Assembly (NCBI GenBank): GCA_947247005.1
Contig: OX365945.1
Span: 40,974,551 to 41,038,550, forward strand
Source of the DNA: Spisula solida
Taxonomy: Eukaryota; Mollusca; Bivalvia; Venerida; Mactridae
Length of the DNA stretch: 64,000 nucleotides
Reading direction: 5' to 3'
How positions within the stretch are numbered: the first letter of the stretch is position 1; the number at the start of each line of letters is the position of its first letter. Under the pieces are notes generated by a model. The model was given only the letters and a program-made list of their open reading frames with translations, was not told the DNA's origin and searched no databases. This document shows positions 1 to 10,634 of the stretch, piece by piece. A program made the position numbers and the translations under genes.

Positions 1-44
1 TTGTATAATCAAAGACAAGTAAAAATATAGAATAAAACACCAGC

Positions 45-240
45 TGTTTGTAAAACATGTATACTCCCATGGCAACTTAATATTCATTTGAGTTCAAAAT
101 CACAATGACTTTGACCAACTCACTTCAAAATCAGGAGTATCTATTGGTGATGACCAACCTGGATACCATTTGATCTCGCAACCTGCCAACTGAGTGGGGA
201 TAATAACAATGGCTCAGAAATAATATTCAAATAGTCAATA
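45..240 (-). repeat. Dispersed repeat family D fragment
   Basis: Contains TGTTTGTAAAACATG, CTCCCATGGCAAC and gatgaccaacct blocks that recur in minus orientation at 13190-13840 and plus orientation at 22835-23070. This is the 3' end plus internal part, diverged. Confidence 0.5.
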
Positions 241-302
241 TAACAAATAGAGGATCTTACATGAGTGTCTTTCTATATTGAATTTATTAAACGAGTTGGA
301 TA

Positions 303-344
303 AAATGATAAAATGCGAGGCTCTGCCGAGCATTTTATCACTTT
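303..344. repeat. Perfect-stem hairpin
   Basis: TGATAAAATGC is followed about 13 bases later by GCATTTTATCA, with a loop carrying GAGGCTCTGCCGA. A diverged relative with GAGGCTTTGCCCGG lies at about 14735-14850 inside MEN1 intron 5, so this is probably part of a dispersed element. Confidence 0.55.
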
Positions 345-1499
345 TATTCAACGAGTTTAATAAATTTAATATGGAATGACACGAATGTAAGATTCTTTTT
401 ATCACATAAACTAAATACACAGTAAAAGTTTGTCAAGAATGCACACACTTCCCCTTTAGCAAATAAACTCCATAGGAGTAAAGCGGTTCATTGAAAGAGC
501 TAAGAAAATAGTGCAACAATGTATACTCCAATATGTTAATTTTTCTGCCTTTGAAAATAATATTTTTAGGGTATCTAAAATCCTGCAGATGTAAAACTAC
601 GCTTAACAAAGTAAATAATTAAATCTAGGACCGCAGCAACACCACGTATTCTGTTCTGTTCCGTGTTCCATTCCGGGTTTTAGTAACAACCAATGACAGG
701 GGAAGTAACTAGGTTTTTCGCGTGAATTTATTCGCGACTCGTCTGAATAGCCGAAAATAACTGATTGTACACGATGCAAGTACTTGGTAAGCAAGGAAAA
801 TCGTCTTTAATACTCAAAATTAACGGATTTATACAATGAAATCAACATCCGATGCTGTGTTTGTGAAGATGCCAGATATTTGGTATGTACATTTCGTCCC
901 GATCTTATTCGTACCCACGTTTAACAGACCTACCGTCATGTTTACTTACAGTCATATCTCTTAAGTTCTTGTACATCTGTTATTGTGTGATTATAACATG
1001 CCCTAGAGTGCTCATAATCGGATATAGAATTTATTCTATTCTAAAAATGTATTCTTTTACTTTTTTGACAACGTGTATGAATACATAAATAAAGTGACTC
1101 GCCCTTGTATATACCTCATTTGCATGTTTATTACACGTGTGTATTATGACTTTTATGTAATGGGTTTATTAAACTCCCAGAGCCTATTTTATGTGATAAT
1201 ACAAAATAATAACTTTTTGGTATAATAATATTAATGTTCTCACCAAGTATAAAGAGCAAACCATATGTTAAGATTCTAACAAAATGTAAGTTACTCAGAG
1301 ACAGATTGTAGTAATGGGGAAAATACTTGTAAGATATGTACACCATTACAAGTTCTAGATTAGTATTCACAAAGCATCTTAAGTGAAAACTGAAATATTT
1401 TGACTTAAGATAATAATTTGTGCAGCTCATATAACTATGTAACATATTAAGCATCTTGATTTTCTTGCTTAGCTGATACACTTTAGAAAAATTAAGATT
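345..1499. other. No gene recognised
   Basis: AT-rich sequence with only short, unsupported open frames (for example about 116 codons on the minus strand near 1131-1481, composition unlike a protein). No splice-supported homology seen. Confidence 0.5.
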
Positions 1500-1503
1500 T
1501 TAA

Positions 1504-2018
1504 AGGGACTGCCTCACATATTGGTGTATTGCAAAAATAAAATTGTCAAATTTTCGCATAATTTTGGTATAGTTGCCTGTATATCCCATAAACAACTATA
1601 CTGACATCTAAAATAACTTGAGAAACTTCGACATTTTGTAGTTATCTAGTATTTTTACATCAAAAATTCTATAGGGTATTAATACTTTTACTTAAATTGC
1701 CTGAAATTTGTTCGCATTTGATGAAAACGAATCAAAAAACAAACCAAATACCTCACTGATGTTTACGCTGTAGTTTGTTGATGTTACAGTTGGATCATGA
1801 GTGAATTACATAATTCACAAAGCATGTTGGAAGGAAACTTAGTGCTTTTTTTCAAGAAAAAAATACTCAGTGGGCGACATCGAGAGTGGTTAAAATTGCT
1901 ATTTTGCTCCAAATCTTTCATAAAGCAACCCTCAGTGGCTTTCTATTACATCAATACTTGGTTAGGTTAGAAAATCACGATATACAAAAATTTTAGCCCA
2001 ATCTGTGAGGTAGTACCT
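1504..2018. mobile_element. 515-bp MITE with TTAA target duplication
   Basis: TTAA (1500-1503) is followed by AGGGACTGCCTCACATATTG. The right end reads CAATCTGTGAGGTAGTACCT and is followed by TTAA (2019-2022). The inverted ends match over about 20 bp with few mismatches. TTAA duplications are used by piggyBac- and Kolobok-type elements; no transposase is present. Confidence 0.8.
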
Positions 2019-2315
2019 TTAAGAAATTCCCAAGTTTTCTGCTAAGATGCTTTGTGAATACCAGCCCAAGTCAACAAACAAACTCATCAGAAAAATATAG
2101 AGGTGAGAATTTGATACAATAAAAGGATAAATACAAAGATTTTAGGGGACTTACATTTGGTCAGCAGGTAAGCATTCTAGCGCCTGCCTTGCACTGAACC
2201 CAACCTTGCTTCACATAAAACAACTAGTCAAGTATTGTTCATAAATAAGCAACGGTACACAACCATCTTTCTCCACCTTTAAGAACAAGTCTCCCCTACA
2301 CATCAAAGCCCTTTT

Positions 2316-2460
2316 GAGTTCACCCCCTATTGCCCCATTGCGTTCATTCTAGTTCACCCCCTATTGCCCCGAGTTCACCCCCTTTTGCCCTATTACGTTC
2401 ACTCTAGTTCACCCCCTATTGCCCCGAGTTCACCCCCTATTGCCCCATTACGTTCATACT
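2316..2460. repeat. Minisatellite, about 35 bp and about 22 bp units
   Basis: Repeats of GTTCACCCCCTATTGCCCC joined by either a short GA spacer or CATTACGTTCATTCTA. About five copies. Confidence 0.85.
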
Positions 2461-2702
2461 AGATATCAAATTCAGATTTAAATCTTCGATCTGTGTAATC
2501 ATCATTTTGATGGGACATTTATAAATACAATATCATAATATATAAAACAGTAAAAGCTGCCAAACTATGCAAAATCCAGTACAACTATTTACACCTGTAC
2601 AAGTACATCAAACATCAACAATTATATAAGAAATAGTGTACAGCTATAAGGTTGTAGTTAACTTCTGTACTGTACATAAAACATGATTGTGAGATTTAAC
2701 TA

Positions 2703-3830
2703 CAGTAAAGTTCCGCTATTAAGACCACCACTGGGACCGACATAAAGTGGTCTTATTATAGAGTCGGTCTTATTAGCGAGACCGACCAAAATAGCTGAGA
2801 CATTGAACTCCTATACATCTAATATACCGACAGCACTCTTGTTGACGCGTTTTAAATATTCATATGTACATGTATCTTAGTGCATATTGCATTTATTAAT
2901 GATTGAGGATTGTTAACTGTTAATTATTCATGTAAAAATGAAAACGTCATGTGATTCATATATATACATTAAATAAATGATAAATATTTGTAACAGTTGT
3001 TTTCATTTTTCCTGACCTATGACCTCTATGTACATGTACAATGCATATTGTAAAAATGAAGCATGTATACCCATGGCCATTAAAAGCTGCAATGCTTTTT
3101 TTAATTATTCTGAAATTTATTAATTTGCACTGTACAACCGATACAGCACTAGTTTGACCGTTATTTAACAAACTAGTTGATCTGTATAAAGACCACGTAC
3201 GTACGTGGTGTGGTCTTTATACGGGGTCTTTTTTGTCATGTCTTATTTATAAGAACTACATTAAGTTATGATTTTGTAGCTGTGTAATTTGATGTACAAA
3301 CGCGCTAGGCTAATTAACAGTTAAAAATAATTATTTACATGAATTAACAACGACGTCCAAAATTACGCATCATCCGAAAACGTGCGACTAACAGCCATCG
3401 GTCTTTATTCTCCACAAATCTTTAATTATGGTTGAGTTAATTGTCGCCGATAGTTTCAATCGATCTATTGTCATTGATAAACAATAGAATTTCGTTTTAA
3501 TCCCTGCGTATACACCAACAAGTGTCAATTTATCAGTATACATGTTTATTGTTTACACCTCGCTGATTGCCGTAAACGAGTCTTCGTGTCGTAAAATTAA
3601 TTATACAAAATGACACGCGCGGTATGTGGTCTGTTTATCGAGACCTAAAACTGCAATAAATTGGTCGTTGGGTCCCGAAATACTGGTCGTATTACGTAAT
3701 ATCGAGTCGGTCGCATTATCGGGACCTGCGACCATTGAAATATAGAGCAAAATAGTCGGGACCACGAAAAAGTGGTCGTATTACGCGAACGGTCGGATTA
3801 ACGGACCGGTCGTTAGACGGAACTTTACTG
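2703..3830. mobile_element. Pogo/Tigger-like Tc1-mariner element, 1128 bp, non-autonomous
   Basis: The left end is TA followed by CAGTAAAGTTCCGCTATTAA. The right end is AGACGGAACTTTACTG followed by TA. The TA duplication (2701-2702 and 3831-3832) and the CAGT ends fit pogo/Tigger. Subterminal regions repeat ggtcttattagcgagac / ggtcgtattacg words, as in Tigger-like relatives. No transposase frame is visible. Confidence 0.82.
3184..3222. repeat. 39-bp palindrome inside the pogo-like element
   Basis: GTATAAAGACCAC and GTGGTCTTTATAC form a perfect 13-bp stem around a loop that itself contains the palindrome ACGTACGT. It sits near the middle of the element and may be a join between two element halves or a nested end. 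Confidence 0.75.
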
Positions 3831-3832
3831 TA

Positions 3833-4134
3833 TTAGAGCTAGGGTCAGTGATTTTGGCAAAATAAATCAAATTCACGGAAAAGTATCCAACTATTCAAAA
3901 TTTGTCATCAGATGTGTTTTTGTTGTAAATTTTGATATCACCTTAAATTTCTGGATAAAGTATTATGCAATCAGCACCAGAATCCAAGACCGTTGCTCTA
4001 GTATGTACATTTTGAATCTCATCTTTTAAAATTGATAGGAGGGGGAGGGGCTAATTCTAAACATTGATCATAAAAACATTGATATGTAAGACTTTCAAGA
4101 GGTAAGAGTATGTACATCATGTATACTTGTCATT
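3833..4134. other. No gene recognised
   Basis: Nothing beyond AT-rich non-coding sequence. Confidence 0.5.
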
Positions 4135-4345
4135 CAAAACAACATGTCAACAAGGTTATGTTTATATGCTCCCATGGCAACAATATAGTCATTTAAAGGT
4201 CAGTTTGACCTTTGACACCAACCAACATCCAACCAATATGGAACATCTATTGAATACAAGCAACCTCCAGACCACATTTGAGGATCCAAACCAATTCTTC
4301 ACTTACTGATCAGAAACCATTTGGTCTACTGACAACATGTGCAAA
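4135..4345 (-). repeat. Dispersed repeat family D, diverged copy
   Basis: Shares CTCCCATGGCAACAATAT, GACCTTTGACACC and AAACCATTTGGTCTAC blocks with the copies at 45-240 and 13190-13840. Confidence 0.5.
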
Positions 4346-4840
4346 GCTATAGACCCTCAATTATTCAAATGAAGCCATAATAATAACACATTTCTACAGA
4401 CAGAAGTAACATGAGTGAGAGGCAAAAGCATAATTATGTATCAACAAACACTTGGAACACTGAAGTATAGGCTACCTTTCTTAACTTACCCTAATTTGAT
4501 CTTACATCTGATCATTATCAAATCGTAATTAGAATATGACTTAATAAGTTGTTAACTAAAGCAAAATGAGAACACACAATGATATAAATCCTGTCACTAA
4601 GTGAACAGACTTCTTACCTCGTAATACACATGTTTGCATTGAAAGGAATACATTTGATCAGATTTTGATGTTTTTTAACAAAATCAGTAAAATCTATTTT
4701 TAGACTTCCGAATAGATTGATTATGTGTCTCTTTAACAATTTCAGCTTGATTAAAATATGTAAATACCATAGAGGAGAGACATTTTATCATCATGTGTAA
4801 GCATGATCAGGGACGCGGTAAAACTGTTACAACTGTTTCC
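4346..4840. other. No gene recognised
   Basis: AT-rich non-coding sequence leading into the minisatellite. Confidence 0.5.
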
Positions 4841-6384
4841 CTTCAGAATGGCCTACCAACACACAATGATCACCCCCCTTCAGAATGGCCTACCAACACA
4901 CAATGATCACCCCCTTCAGAATGGCCTACCAACACACAATGATCACCCCCTTCAGAATGGCCTACCAACACACAATGATCACCCCCCTTCAGAATGGCCT
5001 ACCAACACAATGATCACCCCCCTTCAGAATGGCCTACCAACACACAATGTCAGAATGGCCTACCAACACACAATGATCACCCCCTTCAGAATGGCCTACC
5101 AACACACAATGATCACCCCCTTCAGAATGGCCTACCAACACAATGATCACCCCCCTTCAGAATGGCCTACCAACACACAATGATCACCCCCTTCAGAATG
5201 GCCTACCAACACACAATGATCACTCCCTTCAGAATGGCCTACCAACACACAATTATCACTCCCTTCAGAATGGCCTACCAACACACAATGATCACTCCTT
5301 CAGAATGGCCTACCAACACACAATGATCACTCCCTTCAGAATGGCCTACCAACACACAATGATCACCCCCTTCAGAATGGCCTACCAACACACAATGATC
5401 ACCCCCTTCAGAATGGCCTACCAACACACAGTGATCACTCCCTTCAGAATGGCCTACCAACACACAATGATCACCCCCTTCAGAATGGCCTACCAACACA
5501 CAATGATCACCCCCTTCAGAATGGCCTACCAACACACAATGATCACTCCCTTCAAAATGGCCTACCAACACACAATGATCACTCCCTTCAGAATGGCCTA
5601 CCAACACACAATGATCACTCCCTTCAGAATGGCCTACCAACACACAATGTCAGAATGGCCTACCAACACACAATGTCAGAATGACCTACCAACACACAAT
5701 GATTACTCCCTCCAGAATGGCCTACCAACACACAATGATCACTCCCTTCAGAATGGCCTACCAACACACAATGATCACTCCCTTCAGAATGGCCTACCAA
5801 CACACAATGTCAGAATGGCCTACCAACACACAATGATCACCCCCTTCAGAATGGCCTACCAAGACACAATGGTCACTCCCTTCAGAATGGCCTACCAACA
5901 CACAATGTCAGAATGGCCTACCAACACACAATGATCACCCCCTTCAGAATGGCCTACCAACACACAATGATCACTCCCTTCAGAATGGCCTACCAACACA
6001 ATGATCACCCCCCTTCAGAATGGCCTACCAACACACAATGATCACTCCCTTCAGAATGGCCTACCAACACACAGTGATCACCCCCTTCAGAATGGCCTAC
6101 CAACACACAATGTCAGAATGGCCTTCCAACTTAATGATCACTCCCTCCAGAATGGCCTACCAACACACAATGATCACTCCCTTCAGAATGGCCTACCAAC
6201 ACACAATGATCACTCCCTTCAGAATGGCCTACCAACACACAATGTCAGAATGGCCTACCAACACACAATGATCACTCCCTTCAGAATGGCCTACCAACAC
6301 ACAATGTCAGAATGGCCTACCAACACACAATGTCAGAATGGCCTACCAACACACAATGTCAGAATGGCCTACCAACACACTATG
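4841..6384. repeat. 1.5-kb minisatellite, 36-37 bp unit with a 26 bp variant
   Basis: The unit core is CAGAATGGCCTACCAACACA followed by caATGATCACYCCCTT. A short variant drops the gatcaccccctt segment and reads caATGT. About 42 copies. Because the unit lengths differ by non-multiples of three, it produces long repetitive open frames (up to 263 codons on the plus strand) that switch between three peptide versions. These are artefacts of the array. Confidence 0.95.
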
Positions 6385-7250
6385 ATCACAACAGTACAAT
6401 GCAAACAGCAAATAAAACAAAAGCCAGCACTGCAGGTGATGCACACCCAACATATCCTACCCTTGTTATGAATAACAAACAAAGGGCTATTACTCACTAA
6501 ACATTGATCGGAGAAGTGTGCCGACAATATGCACTTACAAAATCTTGTGAAGTTTCAAAAATCTGATCAATGGTTAAATAAATAGCATGGAAATGATTTT
6601 GTCCACAGATAGACGGACCAATTGCATGACAGCCCCTATATACTTTGTATGTTGGGGTTATAAACATGGTAATAATGGAACGCACAGAGAGCCCTATAGT
6701 TACTTACAATGATTGTATAACACAACATTCTTACATCAAACAAACAAAACTAGCACTTCAGTTTAGTATTATCACAGAACAACAGAATTAAAAATCAGAT
6801 TAAAGACAAAGCCTTCCATATAAATTGTTAGTCTGGCATAACCCCATCAACCCTTTAAATGAACCCTCCTAGGGGACAGCATAGATCCATTTTAGCAGTC
6901 TGTAAATAGTTAAAAGTAATAGTATGTCCATAGAATAGCAAGATATATTTGTATAATAAATTTGCCCTTTTCTACTTACAGCCTATTGTTAATTTAATTT
7001 TGAACAGTTTACGTCTATAGTGGGATTTAAACCTGTACTGTATGGTGCTTTCACCTACAAACACAGACAACTCACATATCACAACAACCCCAAATTAAAG
7101 GTTGCACAAATAACAGTATCAATGTGACTACATCATACCACACAAGTAATAGGTTAATACTGTGACCTTGTCCTGCTAACCACAATACCAATAGGGTTAA
7201 TCAGTAGGCCATGATCAACCTCAATACCTAATAATCAATTGTCTAACAAT
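6385..7250. other. No gene recognised
   Basis: AT-rich sequence with no supported coding region, RNA or clear element end. Confidence 0.5.
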
Positions 7251-7254
7251 GGAC

Positions 7255-7500
7255 AGACGAACTAGGTCATTCAGCTGAAACTAGTGCATTCAGCTTTTTA
7301 TTACTGTTATTCTTAAAACTTATTAGGACTTCAGACAGCTAAACCCAGGTATTTCAGCCTTTTTTACTGTTGAAACTAATAGCTCATTCAGCTAGGGCAT
7401 TCAGCTTTTTTATTGCTGAAACTAGGTAATTGAGCTTTTTCATTGCTAGAACTAGGGCATTCAATTTTTTATAGCTGAAACTAGGTCATTCAGCAGGGAC
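7255..7500. repeat. Degenerate minisatellite, about 30 bp unit
   Basis: About seven diverged copies of ACTAGGtCATTCAGCtttttattgctgaa. Confidence 0.75.
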
Positions 7501-9284
7501 TTTGGCTTAGCGGTTAAGTTCATTTTCTCATTCAGTTACTTGTTGGGCATTGAGCCATGTAATTGTGGTATGTGATGTTTTTATGTTTTCTGTGCTCTGC
7601 TAGTCAAGTTGAGTGCTGCCTTTCCTGTCCGATTTCTATTATGTTTTTGTTGAAAGCAATATACCCCCAACATCTGGTATAATAGACAGACTTTGTGTAA
7701 CCATGGACAGACTGCTATACACCCCCAAAATCAGGTATAATACCAACCCACCTGGAGTTTGCTGGTTCATGCCAAACCAACAATTTATTGGTGAGGACCA
7801 AATAGACAAAATGCCCTTTTTTAACAACTACACAAATATGACACAAATAATCAAGAGTATATACAAACATGGCAAAACATTATATACAGACATTATAATC
7901 AATGGATATATATAACAATAGACTTATAATGAAATTGCACCAAATCAGAGATTCAACATTACGTTCACATCTACAACAAATATATATCAACATTGTAACC
8001 GACAAATATCATAATGTTTAACAATAATAATACCACAATGTATTAACAACTTTAACATTTCATTCATTGCATAAATAAACTTTCACAGCAGCGTTTGAAA
8101 GGCAGCACTTTTTAGAAAGTTTGATCAAGATATTGAAGTTATCCTCAACATTTTTAATCGGTCCGTTTAGATCACATTGTTATTTTGTTAATAATGCACA
8201 TATTCACACAAAATTTCACATACTATTATTTGGAAAGGAGATGTAGCTGATTATTGATTTTTTCAGTCGATATGCAGTCAAATTAAGCATAATGGGTCGA
8301 ATTAACTGTAATATGCATTTTTACTATTATCACATAATCAACACGAGCAAGACATGTAAAACAAAATGCATGTTTACATGAACATTTTGGCATAACTAAT
8401 GAATGTCCGTCTTAAAAAAACACCACATAATATGATGAAACTGACACACAAGTTACGCGACTAAGATGTTTGAATTTTACAGGCCAAAACACATTCACGA
8501 TTTCTTGGGTTTTCAATTTTTTGAAATTTTAAAAATATTATGAAATAATTTGTCGCAGTTACCTCCATGGTATCTGCATTTATTAAGAGAACGCTATTTC
8601 AGGTCACTGTCACCTTCTACATGAAATTAACAAGACATGGAAATTACATGAAAACCAGATTTTTTAAGTGGGCCAAGCATAATTTGACTAAAATGGATAC
8701 ATGGTGTTTTGTAACAGTTGTCTTGACCCAACGGACCCGTTTAATCCAAATCGGTATTTTCACACAAGCTATCATATCAACACAGCCAGTTCAATCATGA
8801 CATCTCATTGTAAAAATTGTAAAGGCCAATATTATGGAAAATTTGATTAAAAACGATAGGATATATTTGCCTCGAATATTTATATTTACATCCACACATC
8901 TTTCACAATGCAACAAACATTTCATGAACATGGACGGCATATTAAAATAGGTAATGATCCTAAGCCATTACAGGCACATACGCTCCACACAAAATCTCCA
9001 GACAATGTATTTCCACTACCATCAAGTAATGATAAACAAATTCATGTTATAATTTTTGGAAGTTTTCAGTAATGATTTGGGCGAAACAAACATGTTCAAC
9101 TGGGAAATGGGTTCAGTAAAGGAAGCCTACCTTACAAGTTAAAACATCATGCAGATCATAATAAAGCAGGCAGATTTTACATCTCGTATACAGTACACAC
9201 TTTATGGAGTGTAGAAAGTAACACCTGCTGAATGTACATAAACATGAGTTAACCAATTATATGTAACTGTGGAAATATGTTACT
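7501..9284. other. No gene recognised
   Basis: Contains only short unsupported frames (for example near 7613-7915 and 8567-8800). No recognisable domain, splice pattern or RNA. Confidence 0.5.
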
Positions 9285-9505
9285 ACGGAAACGTGTAACC
9301 ATGGATGAAAACATGTAACCATGGAAACATGTAACTATGGAAACATGCATGTGACAATGGAAACATGTAACCATGGAAACATGTAATTATGGAAACATGC
9401 ATGTGACCATGGTAACATGTATCAATGGAAACATGTAACTATGGAAACGCGTGACAATGGAAACATGTAACAATGGAAACATGTAACCATGGAAACATGT
9501 AACTA
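9285..9505. repeat. Minisatellite, about 16 bp unit
   Basis: About 14 copies of ACATGTAACCATGGAA with variants ACTATGG, CAATGG and an inserted GCATGTG. The unit contains two 6-bp palindromes, ACATGT and CCATGG. Confidence 0.88.
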
Positions 9506-10440
9506 TATGGGATACACAACTAACAAACAAGCACTAAATATTCATCATTCAGAAATAATCAGCAAGAAACTATTACAACAATGAAACATAACAATGGAAC
9601 ATTATTAACTAACAATACAATAAATGAACACAAGTCAACAAATACTTCAACACATTCAGATATCAAATTTCCAAACATCTTAAACAATCATCAACATATA
9701 GCATAACAGAGAACATCTGCTGTAATCTTTGAATACTTTTAACTCAAACATCTTGTATAACAAAATGAATTTCCGACAGATCCAGTATCAATCACAGGTA
9801 ACTGTTTCATTAACAAAGAGTAAACAAAAAAAAAATTTTTTTTATAAAATTTATAATATCTTAGAAAGGTTCATAAATTGACCTCACAGTCACTGAGGTG
9901 CAATTTGGTTTTAATAAACATTAATACTGGTGGTGTTTTAAATATATTAACATAGTCAGTAACCAGAGAGCTTCGTCTTTAATTTGATATCAATATTTTA
10001 AAAGTCCGTCCATAAATAAGAAAATAAACCCATATGGCGTGAAATCATTTTCTTTTTTCTAGTTTAGAATAGCATTGTCGTTTCTATTGAATGCACTTCA
10101 GTGACTGACTGGACAGCATGGTATACATTTCTTTTTAACTACTTGATCAATTTTGATGGGATTTTACATGGAAGTAGTTCTAACAATATAGTCTATAAAT
10201 GTAATTACTTTATTAAGATATCGAAAGCCAATCCTTGTTTTTGATACCATGAAAATCTGACCACTTTAGTGCAAATGCACATTTCTAAAATAATATAAAA
10301 TTTATAAATATACTCTTTATTAATGATACAGTTACCTGTGGTATCAATGCATATATAAAAAATACAAAAAGTATTAAAACAACTATCAAGGTAGTAGTCT
10401 ACTCTTTTAGACCAGTTTGTAAGAATTGTGTTTCCTTGAA
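9506..10440. other. No gene recognised; probable MEN1 3' flank
   Basis: AT-rich, with a run of A then T near 9826-9842. The right part may belong to the MEN1 3' UTR. Confidence 0.4.
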
Positions 10441-10444
10441 TACC

Positions 10445-10450
10445 TTTATT
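10445..10450 (-). promoter_or_regulatory. Possible MEN1 polyadenylation signal
   Basis: AATAAA read on the minus strand, about 185 bp past the MEN1 stop codon. Further AATAAA-like words occur near 10316 and 10208, so which one is used cannot be decided from sequence. Confidence 0.35.
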
Positions 10451-10634
10451 CAGGAAAACAATCAAAATAATTCCTTTTAAAATATCTCAATGAAAGTTTT
10501 TATAGTATGATGATAATGGTAGACATACAAGTATTCTGTGAATACAGATAACCTAGTTCAATATCCATCTTATATAGCACATATAATATACAAGCAGGCA
10601 TCAAAGTAAGGTACTTTGTTAAGAAAACAACAAT

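Noticed and set aside
1131..1481. 116-codon minus-strand open frame
   Set aside because: AT-rich, with no domain, no splice signals and no neighbouring gene to extend. Treated as chance.
5143..5934. 263-codon open frame on the plus strand (and 122 codons on the minus strand)
   Set aside because: It lies wholly in the 36/26-bp minisatellite. The peptide changes repeat version whenever the unit length shifts the frame, so it is not a conserved protein.
8567..8800. 77-codon plus-strand open frame
   Set aside because: No recognisable homology and no supporting signals.
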